A stretch of DNA of 54,067 bases, taken from Hyphochytrium catenoides (lineage: Eukaryota; Sar; Hyphochytriomycetes; Hyphochytriales; Hyphochytriaceae). The notes below the pieces were generated by a model. That model saw only the letters and a list, made by a program, of their open reading frames with translations. It ran no database searches and was not told where the DNA came from. This document shows positions 1 through 10,200 of the stretch, in pieces (the stretch's first letter is position 1; every line of letters starts with the position of its first letter). A program made the position numbers and the translations under genes. The stretch spans positions 1 to 54,067 of the forward strand of contig FLMG01001135.1 of NCBI GenBank assembly GCA_900088475.1, given 5' to 3'.

Positions 1-320
1 AGAGAAAGAGAGAGAGAGAGAGAGAAAGAGAGCAGGACTTTCGGACAAGCCAAGTGCTGCCTGTTCCCACCGTGGTGCGGAAGAGAGAGATACAGAAGGA
101 GGAGGAACCGGGCTTCTCACGCTTCTTACTTTGATGTCAAAAGCTATAAAGAGACAAACATGACTGTTTACCTTCCGTCCTCCCTTCCTTCCTTCCTTCA
201 AGCCTTCCTTCAAGCATTAGTCCTTCGGCGCAGAGATCTGCAGACAGCTTACTAACAGCAGAGACCGTCATACCGGAAGGGAAAGAGAGGCTCCAACGAT
301 AGTGGAAAGAAAGGAAAATC
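1..320. other. Upstream region of DGAT2
   Basis: Begins with a GA microsatellite (1-31) and contains CTTCCTTC-type repeats near 176-212. No frame with protein-like content. Presumed promoter and 5' UTR of DGAT2. Confidence 0.5.
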
Positions 321-2672
321 ATGGGAGAAGTGGCACCGAACGCGCTGGGGAAGAGGCAGCTCTCCTCGACAACCGAGCGTGCCATCGTCCTCGTGCTACT
401 TACTGGACAGTTTCTATGGCTTTTTTTCACTATCTTTCTGCTCTTTGCGTCTAACATCACGTAAGTGGAAAACAGTGGTGCGCCGAGGAAAGACAGACAT
501 GAACAAGAGAAGGAGAGAGAGAGAGGAGAGAGAGAGAGATATTAGAGAGAGAGAGGAAAACAAGGGCGAGAGAGCAACACAGAGAGAGAGAGAAATGAGA
601 TCAAAGGACGAGACATGGGAAGGAAACAACCAGAGAGAGAGAGAGTGTACTATGGAGGCAAACTAAATCGAAATGCAGGGAAGGGAGTACAGAGTAAAGT
701 CTGGTCTTCGCTTGCTTATCCCTCTTACTTCTACTGCAGAGCTGCATTCGTCATTGCTTATGTGGCATGGATTTACCAAGATCCAACACCTTATCGCGGC
801 GGCATGAAGAAGGATTGGGTCCGGAGGCTGAAGATGTTTGAGTACGGTGTAACCCTGGCTAGGCTCTTTCGCTCTGCTTTGTCCTGCTTCTCTGTCCCAT
901 GATCTTCCGATTACCCCGTCGTCTCTCGCCGTCCATGTCCTTTATCCTCTCTCTTCATTCTGTCGCTTTATTATCTTTTTTTCTTGACTGTTTCTTGAAG
1001 CCTAGAGCAAAGCTGCTGTTGTTGTCTTACACGTCCTTACTTCTGCTTGCTCCGCTTAGTGTCATGAGAAAGTACTTTGACGCTGAGCTTATCAAGACTG
1101 TGGACTTAGATCCTTCCAAGAGATATATTTTTGGGGCCCATCCCCACGGCGTCATTAGCGTCAGCGTCTTTCTTACCTTTCTCACTGAGACGACTGGGTG
1201 GTCGGATAAGTTTCCAGGGGTCGATGCCAACCTTCTCACTCTGGACACAGTCAACAGGTACTCGCGGCATTGCGGCTCTCACCTTTTTCCGTTCTTCGCC
1301 TTGCACGGACGCAGAACACGTTTTCCCGGCCTTTGGTGCTCCATGCCACTTCGTCTCCTCGCTTGTTATACCTTCTATAGCTCTGGCCTGCCTTACGTGC
1401 TAATTCCCGACCCTGTCTTTCATAGAGTACCTTTCTCCCGGGAGTGGCTCGGCAGCTGCGGCACGGCAGACGTTAGTAAGAAGAGTATCGACTATATTCT
1501 CACGGATCAGTCCAGGCCACGGTCGGTCGCCATTGTCATAGGCGGAGCACAGGAGGCGCTAGACGCCATTCCTGGTAAGCAACTTGGCTTCAAGGACTAA
1601 TGCTCTACTCTTCTCAGTCTCAGTCTCTCAATTTCTGTCTCTCTTTCTCTATTTTCTTCTCGTATTGCCTGCTTTTAAGAGTCTTTCACTTCTGGCCATG
1701 CCCAAGCTTTCTATTGCGTCTACTGTTACTAGAGCACTACTCATTACTCTCATTGGCCCGCTGTTCCCCATCAGGTACTCTTTCCCTTACGTTGGCAAAG
1801 CGGAAAGGATTTGTTCGAATGGCTTTGAAGCACGGGTATGATGGCTGTAATCCCTATTGTTGAAGCACCACTAACTAACAGAGTCATCAGAGCTTCTCTG
1901 GTCCCTGTCCTCTCTTTTGGCGAGAACGATCTATTTGATCAGGTATGCTGATATATCCTATGATGCTCTACACGATGAACGAGGACTGACTCTCTCCTCT
2001 TATCTCTAAACAGGCTCAACACCCAGTCTTACGGAAGATTCAGGATTTTCTTCAAAAGCGAATGGGCTTCTCTCTCCCTGTCATCATGGGCGAAGGGGTA
2101 AGTCCACCTAACCAACTAGGGCTTCTTCTTCAGTCTTAATCAGGATATCTTTCCACATTTCCTTCCTCGGCATTACATAGCTCGCGTGGAGCAACTATGG
2201 ACTAGTGCCTCACAAGACGAAGCTTGTGACAGTAGGTAGGTTGGACGGGTTTCTGACTAAGGATGTTAACCACAAGGTTCTTGGGAAACTACTAGAGCCC
2301 AGAATGAGATAGATACACCTCCGCTGATCGCGAAGGAGGGAAAGAGAGAGAGAGTAAGCGGGAGCGAGCAAGAGAGAGTGCAGGATAAAAGGCGGTTAAG
2401 GAGAAGAGGCTGTGTAGTTTATTCTGAGAACAGCGAGAGGAAGATACAGCCCATTTCTAATGAGTCGCACGTCCTGTTTCGCTGTTGACAAACAAATGGC
2501 AGTGGGTAGACCAATAGACTGCCCGAAGCTCCCTGCAGATGTTTCTAAGGAAGAGCTGGACGCAAAGACAGCGGAATACCATGAACTATACATGAAAGAG
2601 CTAGACAAGGTGTACCAGGACAACAAGGAGAAGTACATGCCGCATAGGAAGGCCAGTCTGCGCATGAAGTGA
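321..2672 (+). CDS. DGAT2: Diacylglycerol O-acyltransferase type 2 (DGAT2), 9 exons, 336 aa
   Basis: Makes triacylglycerol from diacylglycerol and acyl-CoA at the ER/lipid droplet (family knowledge). Exons: 321-460, 740-841, 1060-1257, 1426-1574, 1775-1835, 1891-1942, 2014-2097, 2181-2235, 2503-2672; they sum to 1011 nt with all phases matching. An N-terminal hydrophobic segment (about residues 22-45) is followed by the catalytic HPHG motif (exon 3), then VPFSRE, the GGAQEALD block (exon 4), RKGFVRMAL, FGEN (exon 6) and a C-terminal VGRPIDCPK stretch with the usual YHELYMKEL helix. The length is typical of the family. The start is the first ATG of an open exon that ends in a clean GTAAGT donor. 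A GA-rich tract lies inside intron 1. A monoacylglycerol or wax acyltransferase of the same superfamily is the alternative, but motif order and length favour DGAT2. Confidence 0.93.
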
Positions 2673-2806
2673 AGGGGAGTGCCCTTGCTCTATATATTAC
2701 AGATCCACTAACACCGGCCCCTAGGCAAGGCGAAAGGGTATGGAAGAGAGATTCCCTTGTCTTCCTGCCCTGCCCGTGATCGCTTTTTTTATAAAGAAGT
2801 TTTCTA

Positions 2807-3693
2807 CTACCATTGTAAGCCACCTAACATAAGGTAGCTCTTCACCTCCACGGAGTGCTGGATGAGGTTATGTCGTTTCTCCAGAGCCTCGTCGATGAAT
2901 CCGCAGGCCTCCTCTACTGTCTCGTAGTCCCACACAGTGAAGCCAGGGTTCCCTCTAATTAGTGCAGAGAGGCTTCGGCCGCAAGATGGCCTAAAGAGAC
3001 AAACAACAGGCTTTCCTAGCGCCTCTGCCAGAGCAATCTCATAACCAACGCCTGATGGGTCCAAGAAGGGGCGACACGAGGGTCAGTTTTAGAAGAATAG
3101 TAAGCTCTTTAAGCATTGGGAAGGTATAGATTAGCCTTTAGACTTTGACGAAACGACGAAAGAAGACTACAAAGCCTTCCTCCAGCAGTAACCCAAGAGT
3201 AAAGGAGTCTTACCTAAAGAAGGTGATGTTACTTCGGCGATGACAATATCAGCTTCTCTGAGCCAGCTGACGTTGCGGTGGTAGATCTTTTTGTCCGCTT
3301 CAGGTCCTGCAGACTCCAACACATACTCCGCATCCCCTATATCTTCAGTTAAGACGTCACACCTTCGTCTCATATGCGCAATGATCTCCCTATACACGCT
3401 GGCATCTTGCCTTCCACCGCGAATAGAGCCACAGAAGTAAATCTGGTCATAGAGAACATGAGAACGTCACCGCATACCTCTAAGATGTAAACCACACATA
3501 CCTTCAGATTCTCAATGTTACTACTCACTGAGGCTCTACGTGACTCGAGGGAGGCCGTGGGCTCTTGGCCTCTCGCCCTGGATACCTCTTCGCCAATTTG
3601 ACAGCTCACAGCCTCTACATCCCCAGGTCCTTGTGAGGGTAACTCCTGCGTAACAATACTGCTGTCATCGTGGCTTTCAGATAGCTGCGGCAT
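2807..3693 (-). CDS. DNPH1/RCL-like 2'-deoxynucleoside 5'-phosphate N-hydrolase, 3 exons, 221 aa
   Basis: Members of this family cleave the N-glycosidic bond of deoxynucleoside monophosphates and so clean the nucleotide pool. Exons (transcribed right to left): 3502-3693, 3214-3442, 2807-3051; total 666 nt in matching phase. The first 64 residues are Ser/Glu-rich and probably disordered. The enzyme core starts in exon 2 with IYFCGSIRGGRQD, continues through YREIIAHM, VLTEDIG, a WLREADIVIAEVTSPSLG active-site block that runs into GVGYEIALAEALGKP, and ends with LFRP and LSALIRG. This is the motif order of the nucleoside 2-deoxyribosyltransferase-like fold seen in mammalian DNPH1. It is tail-to-tail with DGAT2, with 134 nt between the stop codons. 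The disordered N-terminal extension goes beyond the enzyme core. Confidence 0.88.
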
Positions 3694-4528
3694 GATGAAG
3701 GCAAGCGCAGGAGCTCTTGAGGTCCTTTATCTGCCAAGCGCTAGGCCGTATTAGAAGTCTGACCTCGTCGGGAGACTAGAAAGCCGAGGGCTGGAGGAGG
3801 TTGAAGCTTCCAGTCGGCGAAGGTGTCCGATTGACCGATGATCCGCTATGTCTCTCAGAGGCTATGTCATCCTCATCTCTATCGTGTCATGGCCCTATCT
3901 ATCTGGCGCTCTGTCTTGGCTAGCGTCTTTGGTTAAATCGGTAATCTCACTAGAGATCTGCGTAATGTCAACTATTCTGTCACACTCTTACTGTTCCTTG
4001 ATTGCCCTCTGTCTCTTCTTACCTCTTCATGTCCTCTTCTCAATTTCTGCAGTAGAACGTTGTAAGCCTTAGTTCCTACTCAGACCCTGATACCCCAGAA
4101 CCAAACATTGCGTTCTGAAACTGTAAAAACCTCCATTTTACGATACAAACGGCCACCAACAAGGCCGTTAGCGGTCACAGTGATCTGATCACAAGCTGCA
4201 TAATTTGCGTTGTTTTGTCTGCATTGCCTTGTGCTGAGTGCTGAGCGATAGCGCCGCTGTGGCCTCGCTCACTTCCACTTCATTAAGGAGATTGAAGACT
4301 CCGATGGACGATGAATCCGCTGTCCTCGTAGGCACAAGTAGCCCCGCCCATGTGGGGTAGGAAGGATATTGAGATGTCCTGAGTGGAGGTGAGCGACACC
4401 CGATGTTGTGGCATCGGTCTGGCACGGCTAGGCTAAGCAGGGAGCCTTTTATACCTTCCGACGGCATCCATCCGAGGTGATGTCGCCCCAAAATCAGTTT
4501 CCACAGCCTTTTCTACGGCACTCTAGCG
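3694..4528. other. Divergent intergenic region between DNPH1-like and UBZ genes
   Basis: About 835 nt separating two divergent start codons, so both promoters probably lie here. The longest frames are a hydrophobic 74-codon ORF at 3848-4072 (+) and frames at 4189-4491 (-). I cannot link either to a family. A TATA-like stretch on the minus strand is listed separately. Confidence 0.5.
4444..4455 (-). promoter_or_regulatory. TATA-box-like element
   Basis: On the minus strand this reads GGTATAAAAGGC, a close match to the eukaryotic TATA consensus. It would point leftward, toward the DNPH1-like gene about 750 nt away or toward an unannotated short transcript. A frame opening with ATG shortly downstream (about 4411) runs 43 codons and looks weakly protein-like. 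There is no evidence of transcription, and a chance match is quite possible. Confidence 0.3.
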
Positions 4529-5275
4529 ATGGATCTGCATGGGGTGGTAGAAATATCAGATGATGATGAACCGTTCTTTGAGCCACAAAGCCATGTGGAC
4601 GTAGACCTTTCGTCCACCCAAAAAAGCAGGCCTAGGCTTCTTCACACTCCGCCAAGAAGCTCCAAGAAGCGTAAAGTAAATGTTACGGAGGCCTCGAAGG
4701 TGGAAAATACACAGTTGCCCCAGAGGTTAGCTGCCAGTTTTCCTGGGGGCAAGAGTGAAGGCGTTCCTAGCGCAGAACAGAGCATCGTTACGCTACCTTC
4801 CGATGACATTCTCGTCTGCATGCAGTGTTATGCTTGTATTGAGCGCAGCCAGTGGTCTGAGCATAGCGATTATCACATCGCTCTAGACTTTCAGGGCAAA
4901 GCAACCCAACCGCAGATCTCAGGATCATCCCAAATACGCTCCTCGCCTAAGAAGCAGGGTCACCGAAATATGGCCGGCACAGTCTACGACGATAGAGGAG
5001 AAAGAGCTAAGGAAGACACCTTACAAGTTCACGCGCAACCCAATCACACCAGGAGAAACGCGCAAACTACCGAGTGCTTCAATAAGGATCAAAGATTGAA
5101 AAATGATACTGCTCTTCGGACGGGATATAGTGACCCAGAAGACCTATTATCAGTTTCGGAGGCTCTCAATCTTTTGCAGACTCCACAAAGGGCCGAGGAC
5201 TACCTCATCGCCTACCGGAGTAGATATGGACCCCTTCCATGGGATGGCATTGTCGATGAGTCTACCATTAAATAA
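4529..5275 (+). CDS. UBZ-type zinc-finger nuclear protein, single exon, 248 aa
   Basis: Probably a nuclear ubiquitin-binding DNA-repair or PCNA-associated adaptor. Seen directly: an acidic stretch after hydrophobic residues, VVEISDDDE (residues 7-15), which resembles a SUMO-interacting motif; a basic cluster KKRK (about 46-49) typical of a nuclear localisation signal; and one zinc finger, C97-x2-C100 followed by EHSDYH (about 111-116) and ALDFQ. The spacing and the HxDYHxA core resemble the UBZ3 finger of DNA polymerase eta. The rest is polar and probably disordered, with a short conserved-looking C-terminus YRSRYGPLPWDG. No polymerase or ATPase domain is present, so this is not pol eta itself. 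It is intronless, unlike its neighbours. Its stop lies 123 nt from the stop of the convergent SWIM gene. Family assignment rests on the finger alone. Confidence 0.7.
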   Translation: MDLHGVVEISDDDEPFFEPQSHVDVDLSSTQKSRPRLLHTPPRSSKKRKVNVTEASKVENTQLPQRLAASFPGGKSEGVPSAEQSIVTLPSDDILVCMQCYACIERSQWSEHSDYHIALDFQGKATQPQISGSSQIRSSPKKQGHRNMAGTVYDDRGERAKEDTLQVHAQPNHTRRNAQTTECFNKDQRLKNDTALRTGYSDPEDLLSVSEALNLLQTPQRAEDYLIAYRSRYGPLPWDGIVDESTIK

Positions 5276-5398
5276 CCGAATGACGACGTTAGGATCACCA
5301 TGCATGAGGTTTCTCGATGAGTATTCCGGAGAGACGCAGGAGAGATGAGGGCGATAACATGGAAAAGTTTGGCCACTTTGGCCTCGGTAAAGGTGCAG

Positions 5399-7656
5399 TC
5401 AATCATCTTCAATAGTAATTGGGTCAAGGTTGGCCTTCTCCACTAGCCCAACAATCGCAGGGTACAACCGTGCTGCATCCACCAGAATTCGAATAAGGCG
5501 CTGCTTCTCATACTTTTCCAGCGTTTCTCGAAGTTTTGCATCCTTCTCGGCCTGGCTGTCTTCGTGGTGACGGGCAGCTTCTTCTCCTTTCCCTTCGCTC
5601 TCTTGGTCTTCTTGTTCGTCTTGGTGGACTGTCTTTGGCTCCTCATCTGTGGGTATGCCGTACGCTGCAGACAGCCATCTATGTAGAAAAATTTGAAAAT
5701 CATGCGTGGCTCAGAAGCGAGAGGCGTGACGCAACACGTCTGAACAATCTACAGAGACAGAAGATCGAAATTGTAACCTTTGATGCTTCATTGGGTCACT
5801 TGCTGCTACTACGGCCGAGGCGACACCAAAGATGGATGTGTGCTGTACATCCATCCTTCCTAGCAGCACAGCCACCGTGTGCTTGCAATAACCTAATCGG
5901 CCAGGTTAAAGGTTTGGATAGAGCGCTAAAAGGAATATAAAATTTGCTGACCTTGACGCTTGTCAGGGCAGGTGCAGGAGCAAGAAATGTTGGTCTCTGA
6001 CACTGGATCTTCTTTGCGCCTAAGGTAGCGCACCGGTGTGTTTCGGGTCACTACTCCATTCTCCACCCTTCTATGTAGTCCTCCTAACGTACCATGTAAT
6101 AATAACGAGGTAAGGCTGGTCTTTAGAACCCTTTACAGAGGCTTCAAGTCTCCCTGGCTCCTCCTTCGTGACCTCCACTTGGCCTGGGAAGAGACAATCG
6201 TCACAAGTAGGCTCGTTCATTATAGGGCTCAATCCCCCTTGCTCACCTTCATTATAGAGCTCAATCCCCCTTGATAGAGAACCCGCAGAGGCATGTTCCC
6301 TGTGGATACCGAAGAAAGATTCAGTGGGCTGAAGAAGGCATTCACTAGGAGCCAAAGACTAATGCACCTGATGAGATCCTCCGTTACTCCGTCGATGATA
6401 CTTCGATGCTTACGCTTCATCGGATGCCTGTGTTTTTGTGGTGGGATCGTTTGATTTTGCACTCGCCCTTCGTCTTCGCTGTGTTTCTGACAGATTCGAC
6501 CGGGCCACTTCAAGTTTGCTCTTTTCTCCTACTTGGCAGCTTCCCTGAGTGATCTCTTCACTTATTGTCCGCCAGCGTCCGTCACTGCTGCCCCGAGTAT
6601 TGTCTCCAGTTATTGTCTATCAGCGTCCGTCACTGCTGCTGTCTCTATCAAGCGCTGCTGTTAGCACAGCAGCTACTTCATTTGGAGCCGCTGTGCGGCC
6701 CAAGCTGCTGTACTCTAAAGGTTCCCCGATGCGAATCCCACTTATAAACAAAGCGAAGGGACATCATCAGACAAGAACACATAAGAATGGAGAACCGGAG
6801 AATCAGAGATAAACAGGTATTTCTGCCAGTAATTCATCACCCAAATCCCCCGATCAGGAATATGTTTACCTAACTACCTTGAAGGAACTCCTGTCACCGA
6901 CTAAATCTTTGGAGAGAGCAACGCCGCATGCCATCTGAACTCTATTGACTTTCATTCGGCGTTGCTCTGACTGAGGCTCACTTTGGTGATAGAGTTTGCC
7001 TCTAGATTGGATGATTGGAGACTATCGGCATCCGTCGCCAGATTCACATTACCGGCTGAAGTACTATATTGGCCAACAGGTAAGCCGGAGTCATGGCTAG
7101 GTCCAATGAGTCGACTCAAGCAACCATCCCGTTCAAGGACTGGGTTGCTAAGCAAATGAGAAGCCAGAATGCGTCAGGAACATGCCAAGAGAGGCACACG
7201 CAAAGCTCGTGTTCATGAGATCCTCGCCAAGATTGAGGAAGGGCTGTCTTGAAGGAGGAAACTGTATGAGAAATAGAGAGAACTAGATAGATCACTTTCG
7301 TTGTTCAGTTCCATTTATGGCTCATTGCTAACTTCCTTCGAGGTAGCACTTAAGAGCAAGAAGAAGAAGAAGTCGACCCCTCGATAAGACGTTTGATAAC
7401 GCTCTTCCCCAGGTCGAATATATTAGTAGACTGGATAGACCAGAAGCGTGATACGGGATGTGCAGTCCTTCTTGACCACCTGGTTTGGCAGGGCTAAGAT
7501 GGCTATGTATGTTATAGTGCAAGGCGGACGTGACTTATGCGCAAACCTCTGACCAGGTGAGTAGCGGATGGCTAGGACAGCATCCTCTGTAAAACTTGCC
7601 GTACGATTTTCTCTGTCATCCCGAGAGACAATGGGATCTGAGGCACAGGCATGCGT
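5399..7656 (-). CDS. SWIM zinc-finger protein, 11 or more exons, 428 aa visible, 5' end unresolved
   Basis: SWIM fingers bind DNA or protein partners; the exact role is unknown. Candidate exons, right to left: 7480-7656, 7200-7261, 6982-7147, 6781-6822, 6714-6740, 6368-6528, 6247-6344, 6093-6183, 5952-6019, 5778-5892, 5399-5678. All junction phases agree and the sum is 1287 nt. The SWIM motif is split by an intron: CSCTCPDKRQ at the end of exon 9 joins GYCKHTVAVLL at the start of exon 10, giving CxC...CxH. Upstream, exons 5-6 carry WDSHRGTFR, then W, C and HxH residues that recall a degenerate FLYWCH/transposase-type finger. The last exon is acidic and coiled-coil-like. No initiator ATG is visible in the first exon, which begins at a splice acceptor, so the true start lies upstream or the gene joins the PH gene. 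The 23-nt intron 6345-6367 is the least certain junction. The four SWIM-proximal exons are the best supported. Confidence 0.6.
6215..6273. repeat. Short tandem duplication across a splice donor
   Basis: Two near-identical copies of about 26 nt, each ending in CTCAATCCCCCTTG, lie at about 6215-6240 and 6248-6273. In the SWIM gene model the right copy is the end of a coding exon and the left copy is the start of the following intron, with the donor between them. The copies differ at one or two bases. Confidence 0.75.
6562..6640. repeat. Duplicated 28-nt segment in an intron
   Basis: The block ending AGCGTCCGTCACTGCTG occurs twice, about 49 nt apart (near 6564-6591 and 6613-6640), each preceded by TATTGTC and a few variable bases. 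It falls in the intron between exons 5 and 6 of the SWIM gene model and shows no protein-coding character. Confidence 0.7.
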
Positions 7657-7704
7657 CTAACGGCTCAAACGTACATGTTGGTCTTGTTCAGACTGTCCTC
7701 GTAT

Positions 7705-10200
7705 TCAGTCAAAGGCGTCGTAAGTTCTATGTATAATCAACACAGGATCAGGTTCTTCTCCCAAAGCTTCGTTATACATGGCTCTCACTGCTCTCGGTAG
7801 CATTAAGCTCTCGGCCAGACTGCTTGCTCGTACCTAGAAGGACCCTTGGCGGTAGACCCTCCCACGCTACGCAGCTGCTCAAAAGAGAAGTAAACAAAGA
7901 GCCCTTGGACTCTCTTGATAACTGAGGGAGGTTGATGAGCGCTGGCGCCATCTCTGATTGGGGGGATCCTATTGAGATATTCCATCACTCTCGAAAGTGT
8001 CCATTCATCAACAGACATCGGTGCCGAGGGTCCACAGCGGCCCCTAAAATAGGAACGAGCAATGGCCGGAAAGGAGGCCTGAGCGTAGTGTGTAGCTCAG
8101 CAAACTTGATCTGGGACGAGGTACACAGTCACACATTTAGCTATTAGAGGCAAGAGTGCTATTCTCTCTAGGTCTACTAAGTCGATAGCCGAGGATCTTC
8201 AGCTTGTACGTCAGATTATCGTTAGGGTTTGCTGCCCCAGTGATACTCTTCCGCTTTATGCTCTTTTCCTTCTTCAAGTGACTTTTCTTCGCTCTGATGC
8301 TAAATCAAACAGAAGTGCAAAGGAGGCGTAGCGCTCAGCAAAGAACTATAAGCAATTTTAGATAGGACGTGGGGAGCACATTGCTAGGCCATACCAAAGG
8401 GCGATAGGAAGCGGTGAAAGGCAAAGGATACAGGTGCTATTACAAAGACAAAACGACGAAAAGACTTGTAAGTCCTCACCTTAAATAACTCGTGGTCAGC
8501 GACATGACGGCAAGAATGACGCCTACTTTTTCCGCTAGAGAGGGCTCTTCTCCACGTTGTATCAAGTAGGACGCTACCAGGTATAAAGCACTAATCAAAC
8601 CGATTATCTCCTCACTTTTTAGAGCAGTGGTTTCCTATGTTTTGGTGTTAGCTTGAACGTTGAGTGCTGACGCCGTTAGCTAGTGCATTCTAGATAGTGC
8701 CAAGTACCGAGGAAGGCTAAATCGTGGCAACATGTCAAACCGACAGACGGGGAGAACTGATATCTGGAACAATTTAGGAAGGGGCAAGACTAGATAAGCT
8801 CTGGAATTTACCTTTGACTCCAATTCTATAGCGTCCGCTGAGTAGGCCGTACTCAGGTTGTCAGGGACTTCACAAGATACATGTACTGCACGGACCAGGA
8901 GTCAGGGCTAACTCTATGTTATTTCATGCCTCTCAGCCCTTTCTTCCGATTGCTAAATCTCCACTTGTGCTCGTCTTGCTGCTCGATCTCTCCCTTCCGG
9001 TGCCATCCTCATACCAAAGGCCGTGTCCCGCACAATATGCTTCTCCTTATAAGCTATACATGTCGCAGGGCATACCTTCGAGAGATATAAGAGGTGTCGA
9101 GCCCTGGACCTCCAGCCACGCGGGTTCTCCCGAGTTCCAACAAGAGAGCAAGGCCGACGTTCCAATCCTATCACACGAAGACAGTCAGCTTTAATTTAAA
9201 TCCCTCAAAGCCCAGCAAGCTCCGTCACCTGGCGCTATTGCCATCCCTCAGAGTTACTATTGCAATTCCCCCTTGCTTTAAGTTGCCGACATTTATGGTT
9301 GAGCCCCAGGAAGGATTCCGATGCACTACGCGCTCAGGCAACTTCCCATCCTCCACAGAAACAAGAAGCACAGAAACCTCCTCCGGCTGTTGAGACAAGT
9401 GTCAGGTCTTTCATTACAACGAGGGTACCTCACACTTTTGTTATTACCACGTTCTCGATCTCACTCGGTGCTATGGATGTCTGCGAAGCTCGTTCCGAAG
9501 GATGTATCGGCGCTGCCAGCGTCTTGTCAGCTCCTGTACTTAGTGAGCCCGCCGGTGCTCTGGGGACTGCACCTATCGCCTAGAAAGGGAACGAAGAGGT
9601 GATAAAAGGACACTCCTAGCAGACATAGCCCTGGACAGAGTGGAGTCGGGAGCTAACCTCAAGGATAAGGTTGCGCCACCGTTCGCAGACTCCTATCGCT
9701 GTCACTGGAACACGGAGCATGACGTTTGTCGTCACTTTCTGCGATAAGAGAAGGGGTGAGAGAGCTGCTTACTGTTTCAACCTGGTACTAAGCCTTACCA
9801 TCTGAATCTCCAGAAATTGGTACTCAGTGCTGCAGCCAGGCTCAAGGAGTGAGGCAGCAACCTCTGCCGATGAGAAAATCTTGGCAGATGAAATGTCTCT
9901 GAGCGGCAATCTCCCTCTTTCCTCACCAAAAAGATCATCATCTTTGGCCCGTCTGAAGTAGTGCAGCGTATTGGCTGAAGATAGGAAGACCGTGACTACA
10001 GAGATTTTAGTGAGCTAGAGGGCCGTGCTGGACTACTCACGTGTCAAAACGAAGTATCTTCTTGCCCATCCAGATCTGACCGCCCCGTCTCGCTTCTTCT
10101 CCATATAGCCTTGTGACGCCCAACAACAGTTCTGATCAGCCTACACGAGTGCCAGCTTAGATGAGAGGTATCTCACCGGCTGCGATGACGCGCAAGTCAT
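7705..10200 (-). CDS. PH-domain protein, 14 small exons, 487 aa
   Basis: A lipid- or protein-binding PH domain at the N-terminus is followed by a region I do not recognise. Exons, right to left: 10177-10200, 10041-10131, 9799-9974, 9658-9738, 9448-9579, 9229-9386, 9076-9167, 8965-9045, 8812-8885, 8708-8763, 8480-8590, 8210-8299, 7834-8043, 7705-7792; 1464 nt, all phases consistent. The PH signature is clear: QGYMEKKRDG, SGWARRYFVLT, NTLHYF, LRDISSAKIF and the closing helix Trp in VCERWRNLILE (about residues 15-124). The middle (about 170-310) looks beta-rich and contains WGSTINVGNLKQGGIAIVTL; it may be C2-like, but that is weak. About residues 325-355 are moderately hydrophobic, followed by a Lys-rich stretch. 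Introns of 30 nt (9046-9075) and 41 nt (7793-7833) are unusually short. The last exon could instead splice on to the SWIM gene. Confidence 0.72.

Noticed and set aside
5778-5854. Independent 118-aa gene starting at the ATG at 5854
   Set aside because: The upstream frame continues through CKHTVAVLL to an acceptor that completes a SWIM finger with matching phase, so this ATG is internal.
6952-7155. Stand-alone 67-codon minus ORF
   Set aside because: It is an internal exon (6982-7147) of the SWIM gene model, with acceptor and donor in phase.
6791-7252. Possible plus-strand gene with exons near 6791-6819, 7006-7079 and 7164-7252
   Set aside because: Some pieces look protein-like (for example MRQEHAKRGTRKARVHEIL), but they do not join in phase with a start exon, and the minus-strand SWIM model explains the region with consistent phases.
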